Positions 11,782 through 22,164 of a DNA stretch of 64,000 nt are shown here, one piece after another; position 1 is the stretch's first letter; every line of letters starts with the position of its first letter. The translations under genes and the position numbers were made by a program. The notes beneath the pieces were generated by a model. It did not search any database. It was not told the DNA's origin and saw only the letters and a list, made by a program, of their open reading frames with translations. Source of the DNA: Salvator merianae. Its lineage: Eukaryota; Chordata; Lepidosauria; Squamata; Teiidae. The stretch lies in assembly GCA_003586115.2 (NCBI GenBank), contig QVOM02000115.1:3303973-3367972 (forward strand), read 5' to 3'.

Positions 11782-12570
11782 AGTGTGTTCAGACTAGCAA
11801 TTTTTAAAACCGCCTGAATAAAAGAAGCAAATAATTCCTGGGCACACAGAAAAAACGCCTTCCAAACACAGTTGGCTGCTGAACTGATTCAATACTCATC
11901 CATAGTACAGCCTGCAAAGGGTGCTACTCACTGATTGGCCACTAGGTATGAAATCCGTCTCTCTGCTGAAGCAGTTTCCAACTCCTTTAACTCCTTAACT
12001 GCCAGGGGTTTTTTTGTTTGCAAAAGAAACATTAAATCTCTCTCTCTTCCCACGCCTTATTATAAGAAATCGTGCTTTTCTAATCTAAGGAGGGCAGGAT
12101 AGGAGTTGTTTTTGCAGATCTGTTTAATAGAGTTCAAAAGTTCCTGGAGCCTGCAAAAGCTCGCTGGTGCCCCTCCCTCCCTGTCCAATTGTCCTATGCC
12201 TTCAAGCCCAAGCTGTGAAACGGTCTACTCAATTCTCTCTCTCCCTACAACCCATTATTTTATGAAGTCCAGTGTACTTTTTAAGTACAGAAGGCAGGAT
12301 AGGAGTTATTTTTTTGGTTGCACTTTGATCTTCAGCTTCCTTTGATCTTCAAAAGTTCCTGGTGCCAGCAAGAGCTCACATGAGTTCCTCCAAGGTTGTG
12401 ACTGGTGGAGGCGCTCCCCACTCAGCTCTAAGGCTCTTTTCTCCCAGCTGTTGAAGGGGTGAAAATTTACAGGCTTGGAGGCAGGGTAAGGAGAATTTTC
12501 TTATTTCCTGTGTGCCCCCTCCAGTCAAATTCATCCAGAAGGCGACTGAAACACCTAGTCTGAACACACT
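11782..12570. mobile_element. Non-autonomous DNA transposon, 789 bp, TSD TTG
   Basis: A perfect 16-bp terminal inverted repeat AGTGTGTTCAGACTAG at both ends, with TTG directly repeated outside (11779-11781 and 12571-12573). The interior carries two diverged copies of a GCAGGATAGGAGTT..AAAAGTTCCTGG block. A 3-bp duplication fits PIF/Harbinger. A second copy opens the window at base 1. No transposase frame seen. Confidence 0.85.
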
Positions 12571-15500
12571 TTGCTTTTTGATGTCTTTGTTACTCAAACC
12601 AAAGGTAGAGTCCTTTTTTGTTTTCTTTTGTTTTTTCTCTGGAAGAACTGCCAGTATCAACACTTTCTATGAACATTAAAACTTAAAAATTCCACATGAT
12701 TAAGCACTTAAATACACAAAAGGCACTTTTAAAATATATTAGAGATACTTTTGTTTATTTCTTGAAAATGTTCAGGACCAAAATCTTGCTTTCCTTAGTC
12801 ATGATACATATCTACTTGTAGCAAAGAGATTATCAGTAAGGCAGAAAGATATGCCTTTTCTTTTATTGGGCACAAGCTTGCTTGGTTTATTTGCACTCTG
12901 CAGGTAAACATCCCTGGATCCCGGGTCACATGTGTTGTCACAGCAATGATCTGTCCTTAAAAAGATTAGCTACATATTGATCATGCACCTATGTTTGTTG
13001 TTTGGCCATATAATTTTTTTAACTTGAGATTTCTGGTTTTATTTTTATCTTGAATATTGTCTGATTTTTAAAATTTTGCAACATTTTGGCATTATCTAAT
13101 TGTTGTTTCCTGTAAGCACTATTACTATGCTAAAATACACAGCATATAAAACCAAAATATGCAAAGTGGAAAAGGCAAGCAACCATCAGGCAGTTTACAT
13201 AAGGCAGTTGTGGTATATTAAAATTCCTGCTGTCATCAGCTTACTTGTTAAACATCTTCATTATGAATATCTACTCCTTCTGCCAAAGTTTCTAGATCAA
13301 ATGGACCCTGTTCCTTGCCTGAGAAGGATGTACAGAAAGAAGAGTGACTCTTAAAAATACAAAGAACTAACCAGCTATTCCGTGAGGACCAAAAGGCTTC
13401 AGTCTCTTAAACAGGAAGACTTATTTTTTTAATGCAACTGAAAATTCAGATAACTTTTCTAATCACACATGTACACAAAGTGTTTTATGTATTTAAGAGT
13501 CTTGGCTCTATTGTACACTTTAAGACGCAAATTTCTAATACACATTTTGACATTTGTACCTGATTATGATGATGTGTTGATCACAGTTTATTTTTCCAGA
13601 CTAGAAAATGTTCATACTTTTAATGTTAAATGTGTTTATATTTATTTGAAATGAAACAAGTGCCCAGAAAAAAATGACCATGGTTTGTTCTTTTTAGTTC
13701 TTTTAAATGTCTTACTAGTTATCAGTTTAGGCAAGCCTAGTATATACTTGGTTTGAGGGGAACATGGGCACATGATATAGCTACTGTATATGATTCTTGT
13801 ACAGCAAGCTGGATGTAATGTGAAAGCAAAGCTCTGTTAATACTCAGTATAGCATGGGGGGTGCGGATGTATGTTGCATAATTGAATGGGAGTTGTTGTC
13901 AAAACAAAAGGGACCACATAAGGAAAAAAAAATCCATGGTGGATTTATTCCCTTAGCTATGAAACGGTGCTTCAAATATCATTGTGCAACCTAAAAGACC
14001 ATGCAGGTAGGAGAACTACCCTTCCTCTTCACTGAATCAAGGTATATTTTAGACCTCCTCTTGTTTTCTGTAAAAACAGAAAATATTTCATTTTGAGAAA
14101 GCACCTTTAAGAAAGCTTCCCCTTGTTTCCCAAATAGCCCTATCAGTTATTAAGACAGTTTTTGTTACATTTTGCAGTCTGGTGTGACTGAAATACAAAA
14201 CAAATGTTACAAACTACAAATTGTTGTTGTTACAAAAACCAATTACTGTTTTCTCACACAGAGAGAACTGGTTACTCGGAGTTTTTTGTCTAATCATAAG
14301 ATACCCACATATAGATTACCTACCTACACCTTAAAGGTGCATGACGTCTATTATTATTATTTTTAAGTATGTTTTATATGTGTATATAGCTTGGTTAAGA
14401 AGAATATTTTTTCTTGTAAAAGGCCACTGAGCCACAGGAAAAGTCAAGTATGAGCCAACAATCACCATGGTAAGGGAAGGAATGATGGTAGGTAGAATCA
14501 CCCTCTTTTCCCTCTTTCTACTGATATTCCCTTTTCTGGGGAGCATTTATGGCCATCTCTTCTCCCCTGTATGCCCTGTTTGTTGAAATGTTGAACAAGC
14601 AGTTGATGTCTCACTCACTATAAGGTTGGATGGAGGCTACTCAGACCCAAGACTCAAGAGCCTCCTCTTTCATTCTTCTCATGGTTTTGCTGAGTTTTCT
14701 TTCACCATGTTCCCAACCTTCCTCCTTTTTCCTAGAACAGGGTTACAGCCTTCTTTTTCTTGGCTTCCTTGGGAGCATTCTCTGTTCCTTTTCCTGAGAT
14801 GTTGCCAACCTTTTGGTGCCCACTGGCACATTTTGAGAATGTGCCATGTTGTGCCTTTTTTCTCCCAGGAGCATCTTTGAGGGCACCTAGGAAGCTCCCA
14901 GGGTTACCCCATGTCCATCGGTGGTATACTGGCCTCCTTTGCTCTAGCTCACTTTTTAGGAAGTGCAGCTGGTTGGCAGGTTGCCAACTGTGATACAAAA
15001 CTTTTGTTGATATTATATTTTTCAAGGGGGAAAACAGATTCCTAGGAAGTGTGGAGGCTCCTCTGGACAGCCTTATATTGCAGTATGAAATATAATGTTA
15101 GATCCCGCTTTTAGAATGTTTCTGCACTTCCTGTTTGTATCAAAGGACAGGGCCATTCTGCATTGGGAAGGCCTGTCTTGTGCCAGCCCCCATTGTTGGC
15201 TCCAAAGACTTTGCCAGCTTCAGAGCTGGTGCTGGAGACTCCAAAGGCCATGAACTAATGTTCTTGGCCTTCAGAGTTCCCAGAGGGCTGTTTTATGGCA
15301 TACAGTGTTGCTCCACCAAAAATGGGCTCCCATATCCTGGAAGAGAAGGCCGTGTGCAGCCCACTGTTCTGGGCTAAGTAGGCAGCTATCCCGCTCTATG
15401 CCCCATCCCATATAGATGGAGTGCTCCAGAAGAGGCAGCGTCATGATAGCATGTGGAATCCAGGCCCCTCAGATCTCTTTGTGGACCACGCTACTGGTAA

Positions 15501-16619
15501 ATATAAAAACAGCCTTAATTATAGTTTTGGTCCTCATCAGGAGCCCTGAAAAATTAAGCTACAGGATGCCTCTATAAAGTCATTCTTATAGTCTACAGTT
15601 TTACAAAACATGTGTAGTGCTTGCAGGAGTTATTCTTGTAAGTATGCTTTGAGAGGGAAGAGCTTAATCTAATGTAATGCTCTTAACAATTTCTGGCTGA
15701 TGTGATGGTGCATGTTAAAATCTGTTTTGAGTAGGTGGTTAAGATCTACTACCTCAAGCAGGCATGGCAAATTAGCAGTGTCACAAACTGTACATATTGT
15801 CACAAACAGCTATTGATAGTATTCCATAACCAAAATGCATCTGAACAATCCCCATTGTAACAAGAAAAGCCATCATAGGTATTTTACTATTCTGAGGACA
15901 TCTGAATCACCTGTCACCTAATTGTATTTTTTTAATGCAGTATCAAAGAACATAAATTTTGAAGAAAATAGTTGCCAGTGAGAAGTAAACCATCATGGTA
16001 GTCTAGCTACTTTATTTTGCACAGCATTTAAGATCAGACGGGTGAATATTATAAAACAGAACACTTCCAGCTCTTAAAACAGAAATGCAAATATCTCTTG
16101 ATGTTGAATATTAATATTTATTTTTCCTTTGTTGGCTGCACTGGGAAACCTAAACACCCGAACCCTAAATTTTTCCAATGTGTCTGTATAGAATTGGATA
16201 GGAATCCCACAAGCCCTTCTTACTTCTGGGCGGTTCATTATTTACATTGCTGAAAGAGTATGACATTGCTGTTTCCTAACAATGGACATCATATTTGCTG
16301 TTCTTTTTTATTTAGAGATAATTTGTATAAAAGCCATAGCTCACAGTGTATTGTGATTCCCTTGATTTCTTGACATACAGTGTCTGTAATACCCCTTTCT
16401 CTTCACTCTCCAGTGCTCTGCCAATTTACCTTGAAGGAAGTGGGCCTTACTTCCAAATGCATGTGTTTTGCATCAAACAGAGTACTAAGAAGATTTTTTA
16501 AAAAAGGCCTTCTTCTGAAATAGATGCCCAATCCATTTATCTTAGTGTTAGCTCTGTTGTGTGTGGCAATGGGTTCATTCAGGTAGGTATCACTCCTACT
16601 TGTGCTTGGAGAGGCCAAA

Positions 16620-16799
16620 GGCCCTTTCTGCTATGAGCCTTATTCCAGATTTTATCCTGGAATAGGGACTTGCTGTCCACATGCTAGTACGATCTATGAC
16701 AGGCCCCACCCTGGACCTGCCATAGTCTGCACTAGCAGGTGGACGATAGGTCCCTATTCTGGGATATAATCTGAAGTAAGGCCCAGTGCAGAAAGGGCC
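16620..16799. mobile_element. Hairpin MITE, 180 bp
   Basis: Nearly the whole length folds on itself: GGCCCTTTCTGC at the left and GTGCAGAAAGGGCC at the right, with mirrored GGGAC/GTCCC blocks inside. Same length and sequence family as 46703-46882. Flanking AAA/ATA may be a decayed 3-bp duplication. Confidence 0.85.
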
Positions 16800-16802
16800 A
16801 TA

Positions 16803-16865
16803 GATTGAACCAGAGATCTTATGTATGGCAAGCATGTATTCTGCTACTGAGCTATAGGTCATCTT
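16803..16865 (-). mobile_element. tRNA-derived SINE remnant
   Basis: On the minus strand it has an A-box-like TAGCTCAGTAGCAGA and a B-box-like GGTTCAA spaced as in tRNA, but no cloverleaf integrity. It is a SINE head rather than a tRNA gene. Confidence 0.55.
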
Positions 16866-17967
16866 TATGACTTTCATCCCTACTACTAATCCTAAGCCTA
16901 TTGGGAAGACTGATTTCAGTTAGGCCTTCATGGTATTTTTTATATGTATCTTTTTATTATAAAATAATAGTGCAGTCTACAACCCTAAAAAAAATAAAAA
17001 TAAATGGTAATTTCAAATCATTTTGGGTTGGGTTTGAATTACACTCCAGTTGTTCTGTTTATCAAAATGGTGATTTGGTAGCAGTGAGGTACTGTATTTA
17101 AACTCTAGCGAGGCTAAGTGCACTCTTTTTGTTCCACTGAAATTATTGGGTCTTGCTGTCAAATGTGTTTAGGATTAAGTAGCATGAACTGGATTGTGAG
17201 TAATAATGCATGCTTCCCTCTTTATACCTACATTGTTTGCATTAACAACTAGTACTTAATTCTTGCAACACTTCACGTGCATGGCACTTATTGCTTGATG
17301 GTTTCTATTGTTAACATGACTAGCTCAGGGGTTTCTGTTTTATCATAATTAAAGGGCACCATGATGTGTTTTGGTACGTTTGACTGCAAACATCTGCTGT
17401 ACTTAACTAGGAATTAAAACAGATGCTTAAACTCAATTCCTTGTCCACTTTGTTTAGAAACTTGATAATATGTCTAGATTTTATCATATAAAAATGTTTA
17501 GAGTGCCTTTTAATATTTGTGTGCTGGTATGTATTGTGAATACATCCTTTTTCAATATGAGTGATACTGAAGCAATATAATACCTGAACATTTTCATTTC
17601 AAATCTTTCTTTGAATGTTTTCATTTTTTTAATTGTACTTGAGTTAATATCAAAATTAATATGCTAAATTTGCATAGGAAATCTTCATAATTTTCTGCAG
17701 TGCTGCAAACACTTTTTTACTTACACACAGCAAACCTTAGGTCAGTGTTATTGGGAAGGGTGTTTTAAAATGGTGACAATCTTGAGTGTGTATAAAATAC
17801 AATTATACATGTTTGTAATACAGTGATATACATATTAAAAAGCCAATATCTAATGTTTTTGTAGTTTTTGTCTTCATATTTTATGCTTTTAGCATGTGCA
17901 ATATATCTTTACAAACCATGGTGATATGAATCTGGTGCCAGTGTTACATTTTGTATGAAATGTTTGT

Positions 17968-17973
17968 AATAAA
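17968..17973 (+). terminator. ANKRD44: Candidate ANKRD44 poly(A) signal
   Basis: AATAAA preceded by several TGTA motifs and followed within 40 bases by GT-rich sequence, the usual cleavage-site arrangement. A second AATAAA at 18221 is an alternative. Confidence 0.55.
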
Positions 17974-18220
17974 CAGTATGAACCCTTGTTGAATGGTTTC
18001 AAGTGAGTTTGTTGCTAATTTTTTAAAATTTAATCTAAAGCTTAATGACTTTGATATGACGCTAAACAACATGGTTGTTCAAAATGGGTATAAAAGATTA
18101 ATTTTGATTCCAGCCTGAATTTATTTAAGCACAGTTTGTTGTCTTTTCAAATACTGAATGCTGTATTAACTGTAATGGAGTATCCTAATTGCAAATGCAT
18201 TCAGATGGATATTTTTTACA

Positions 18221-18226
18221 AATAAA
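18221..18226 (+). terminator. ANKRD44: Alternative ANKRD44 poly(A) signal
   Basis: AATAAA followed by a GT-rich stretch (TGTCAGTACTTCTGTGTATTTT). It would add about 250 bases to the 3' UTR. Confidence 0.45.
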
Positions 18227-18814
18227 CGGTACAAGTATTGTGGCAAAACTGGAGTCTGTCAGTACTTCTGTGTATTTTCAGGTTTCATTATGTATGAATG
18301 GACTATACTATATGCAGTAAAATATAAATAAGTAATCTACATAATTGAAATTTTAAAATTCTATAGTGTTATAAAAAACGTGTGTGATTAAATTATTTTT
18401 TACATTCATTACTACTATGTCTATACAAAGCACAATATTTACAATAATTATGATTTCAAAGGAATCACTTGTATTCATTTACAGTATTAAATAATAACCA
18501 GTCAGTAATTCACAATATAAAAACATATCCATATTCAACACTATGGATAATGACAGAGAGGGTGAGGCTCCATTGGAAGCTTTGCTTTGATCCTACCAAA
18601 CTACATTATGCTCTCCAGTGGATCAATGACAGTTTGGCCAGATCAAAGAGAGCTTTCTAGCTGGCTCCTTGCCCCGCCGTGCCCGTGATCCTGAACCACA
18701 ACTACTGCTGTTCACAGTTTCACTGCCTCCAGACAGCAAGAGGCAATCTGGTATCTAAACAAGATCATGCAATTGCCTCTTACTGTATCTCACCAGATGC
18801 AAGGAGCAGCCCCT

Positions 18815-19090
18815 TGCTTACCTTCACAGCTGGCAAGCAGCTTTCGTGAACATCAGGGCGATTGGGACTACTAGAAGCACTAGGCCACAGAAATTGCCTA
18901 ACCAATTAACCTAGCCATAGAAAAAGCTGGAACCCCCCCCCCCCAGGTGTATCTGACATTTGCATTTTCTACAGATTTTGGCAAAGCCAGCCAAGTGTCC
19001 ACCTACTTCCTTTCGTTGTTTTTCATGCAGTTGGCTGGCTTCCAGTAATGCCAATCACAAAAACTGCTTGCCAGATGTGAAGGTAAGCAC
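18815..19090. mobile_element. Inverted-repeat element, about 276 bp
   Basis: The left TGCTTACCTTCACAGCTGGC and the right GCCAGATGTGAAGGTAAGCA are inverse complements with few mismatches over about 30 bases. Family unassigned and no clear target duplication. Confidence 0.6.
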
Positions 19091-19566
19091 AGTTAATACG
19101 GGAAAACTGGCATTGTTGCTGGATTTCCTATAATAAGAATAATCAGCACTATGCCTGGGATATGTCTGGCACTCCCAATATTAGAGCCAAGAGGATCCTC
19201 GGAGATATATCACAAGGCAGCCTCAGTTTACAAAAAAACAGCAAAGCATCCATAATAAGTTTAAACCACTTCAGAACTACCAATATATACAAGAGTTTAA
19301 ATAACCGTCAACAGCATATTAGAAATATTCTATTGTCCTACATGGAAGGAGGAGGTATAATCTGTGTAGCAGACCTTTCAAGGCAGAGAGTTAGGGGACA
19401 ATATTCATTTAAGGCCACTAGCTTTTTTTTTTTTTTTACAATGTAAAAAAATGTAAGGAAAATGCAAGATATGAATACAGTCTTTTTTTAATCCTATGTA
19501 TTACCCTCTGTTATGTGAACTCCTTTGAGCCAGACATATTCCCATGTGCAAGAATCTTTTAACTAA

Positions 19567-19703
19567 GGCTGCATACAGACATCACTTACTTATTCCACTA
19601 TATTTGGATATTCCAGAATAAAACCTGATACTCTAGAATATCCAGGCTTTATTCTGGAATATTCAAATACAGCAGAATAGATAAGCAATGTCTGGGTGCA
19701 GCC
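19567..19703. mobile_element. Hairpin Harbinger-type MITE, 137 bp, TSD TAA
   Basis: Ends GGCTGCATACAGACAT and ATGTCTGGGTGCAGCC, with TAA directly repeated at 19564-19566 and 19704-19706. The two halves mirror each other throughout (TTATTCCACTATATTTGGAT, then the inverse). Same family as 21236-21373. Confidence 0.9.
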
Positions 19704-19981
19704 TAAGGCTTTGGTTTCAAGGATATTGTAACTAATGGACTGAATCCAAAGGAAAATGAGGAGGAAGGACTTTGATGCACTATGATATTTTACTGAATAA
19801 ATGGTAGAGCAATACAATTGATTGAAATAGCAAAATGCTTTAGCGCAAAGAATGCAATATCTAAGCTGAGGGCTGAAATAGTATTTGACAATAAAGATAA
19901 CTTGTGTAAAAGGCCAAAACAACCATTTCGGGGGGACGGGGGGAGACAAAACAGTTTCTAACAATCTCAAAGTAACTCTTA

Positions 19982-20406
19982 GGACCCAGTCACACCTAAA
20001 GCTGTGATCAGACACACACAAAAAAGCATCTCTGAGGCGACTCAGAGGCGACTTCAAGGTGGGATTGTTCACACACCGGTCTGCCCCTCCCCTTTCTCAT
20101 GAACATTCTATGCTAGAAAAGGTGGATTAGAGAAGACTTGGGAACATGAGGGCCACACACGGTCTCTATAAGGTGCCTCCAAGTCACCCCTTTTATTATG
20201 TCTGAACACAGCCTCAGTTTTAATCCAACTTCTGTCCACTTTCAGACTGAGAGAACACATCAGTGAAGTAATAAGATATTTTCGTTCAGCATTATTTAAC
20301 TCAGAAAATCCAACTCAGGAAGAAAATGATTAGTCACTTTGCTGATGTATTATTTCAATCCAAAACTGGATTGAAGTTGGATTAAAACTTAGGTGTGACT
20401 GGGCCC
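19982..20406. mobile_element. Harbinger-type MITE (outer element), TSD TTA, interrupted
   Basis: TTA is directly repeated at 19979-19981 and 20407-20409. The right terminal repeat inverted reads GGGCCCAGTCACACCTAAG and continues into TTTTAATCCAACTTC. The left repeat has the same bases but is split after CACACCTAA by the inner element, resuming at GTTTTAATCCAACTTC (20217). Length without the insert is about 210 bp. Confidence 0.9.
20000..20213. mobile_element. Harbinger-type MITE (inner element) inserted in outer MITE
   Basis: The left end AGCTGTGATCAGAC and the right end inverse GGCTGTGTTCAGAC differ at two positions. Flanks TAA (19997-19999) and TCA (20214-20216) are consistent with a 3-bp TAA duplication carrying one change. 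Homologous to 10079-10311 in opposite orientation. Confidence 0.85.
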
Positions 20407-21235
20407 TTAAAGGCAAGGCAAACAGTTTTCTCTAAGATGACTTGCCAACAGTGCAACAGAGAAGATATTGTAGGAAGTGGAAGAAAGCAGGTTTACATGA
20501 AAGAGCAATATGAGGGTCACATGTTATTCCTCAGTATTAAGATTTTATTATTCAAGACAAATATGAGAGGTCTCAATAGTCATGGTCTCCCCATTTTTAG
20601 GTCTCCTTTACTAACTGAGAAATCAGAACATGTCTGTTACGTGTAAGGCAGTTTTGCTTAGTGAAGAGTTCTGACAGGACAGCACCTTTTTGGGAGGAAT
20701 TTTTGTCTAGCTTGAGCCTATGTAAGACTCTCTATTGGCAGATTTGATATTTCCTGGAACAAGAACCTCATGAATGTGTGGGGTTTCCTGGGTACCCAAC
20801 AGATAATATATCTATCTCCAGTAAATGAAGCCATCTTTCCCATGTTTTAGAAACTAGTGAGAATGTGAGGATGTTGCTGATCTTTATTATTTTTTTAAAG
20901 CTGTGCATAGAAAATACTATAATACTGCCTATCAAGAGCCATAGGTGAGTAAGCAGATGTTTTCCCACATAAGGCAAGATGGTAGATGGGAACCACCTCA
21001 GTTACTTCCTTTTACATGCAGATCCAATTGTGTTGGAGAGAGAATGGCTTCATCCATCCATCCATCTATCCATCCATCCATTCTTCCTTCTCAACTTCAA
21101 GCGGCAAGTTCCATTGTTCCATGAACACTGGAAAGTTCTGACGAGGTTGGGGTAAAAGGAGTGTTATTTGTTAGGAACTAGTCTTATGCTAATGAATTAT
21201 TTTAAGCTGAACTGTATATGCTTCGTATGGAGCTA

Positions 21236-21373
21236 GGCTATATCCAGATGTCGCCTATTTATTCCACTATATTTGGATATTTCGGAATTGAGCCTGGATA
21301 TTCCAGAATAGCCAGGCTTTATTCTGGAATATCCAAACATAGTGGAATAAGTAAGCGATGTCTGGATGCAGCC
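21236..21373. mobile_element. Hairpin Harbinger-type MITE, 138 bp
   Basis: Second copy of the 19567 family, with mirrored TTATTCCACTATATTTGGAT and ATCCAAACATAGTGGAATAA. Flanks CTA (21233-21235) and TTA (21374-21376) look like a decayed duplication. It lies about 130 bases upstream of the PGAP1 CpG island. Confidence 0.85.
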
Positions 21374-21879
21374 TTAATTACAAAAAAACCCTGAAGCGTT
21401 GTAGTAATGATGAAATAAAAGTGCGCTAGCGAAAGGGCAGAGTGTAATTTCGGTTTCTGTTTATTTGATCATCAGAGGCAACAAGCTTCGCTCATCCTTC
21501 TGCCATATTAGGAAGGACACAGGCGAGAGGGAGCGAAAGAGTCCCGCGAGGCTCTCCCTTTAAGGCGGCGCTGTCTGAGTTGGCCTTCCCAATATGGCTG
21601 AACAGACGCCCTTTTGTAACGAGCGCACCAATTCAGTGCCATGGTGACTTTACTCGGTATAGTGAACATGGCGGCTGTTCCGTCCCACTCTCCGCTTCCG
21701 GAGAGAGAGAAAAACCCGAAATGGTGGCTGTCTGACTGGGGCCGCTGGGTTCGTCCCTCTTCCGACCTTCCAGACATGGCGGCAGCGCGAGTACGGTTAC
21801 ACGCCTGCGCACCTCGCCCTTGTCAGCGCGAGGAGGCTGAAGGCCCGCCTTTTGTCCCTCCCCGGCTCGCCGAACAGCG

Positions 21880-22164
21880 ATGGCTCTGTTTTGGCGCTCC
21901 GCCCCCGCCCTGTGCTTGTGTAGAGCCGCTGAGCTGAGGGGACCGAGGAGGCTTTCTTGGTATGGGCGAGGAGGCGGGGGGCATGTGGTGGTGGTGGAGG
22001 CGGCGGCGGCGGCCGGGCCAGCTGAGCGGGGCTGCCGAGGCGATTGTCTACGGGGCGGTCGCAGCGCTGGTGCTGCTAGGGCTCCGCGACATGCTCTTCC
22101 AGTACGAGGAGAACCGGTGCAGCATGACCTACATGTTCGAGTATCCCGAGTACCTGGTGAGTGA
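21880..22164 (+). other. Possible overlapping upstream ORF of PGAP1
   Basis: An ATG at 21880 in a fair Kozak context (GCGATGG) opens a 94-codon frame that overlaps the PGAP1 start in another frame. If the transcript begins upstream of 21880 it could lower PGAP1 translation. Its GC-rich peptide has no recognisable homology and may be only a chance open frame. Confidence 0.3.
21962..22156 (+). CDS. PGAP1: PGAP1 exon 1 (start codon)
   Basis: Residues 1-65. ATG at 21962 has G at -3 and G at +4. A second in-frame ATG at residue 8 is also well placed and cannot be excluded as the start. Encodes WWWWRRRRR, an Ala/Val/Leu-rich membrane segment and the conserved [12 protein letters not shown]. Donor GTGAGT at 22157. 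Confidence 0.92.

Larger units (their letters stand above)
11324..18240 (+). other. ANKRD44: Probable ANKRD44 3' UTR
   Basis: From the stop codon to the best poly(A) signals there is AT-rich sequence without coding exons. The extent is inferred from the signals at 17968 and 18221. Shorter ends cannot be excluded. Two DNA transposon copies (11782-12570, 16620-16799) and a tRNA-SINE remnant (16803-16865) lie inside. Confidence 0.55.
18250..21500. other. Intergenic region between ANKRD44 and PGAP1
   Basis: About 3.3 kb. It contains an inverted-repeat element (18815-19090), two copies of a 137-bp hairpin MITE, a nested pair of Harbinger-type MITEs and a (CCAT)n run at 21053-21080. No exon-like sequence seen. 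Confidence 0.7.
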
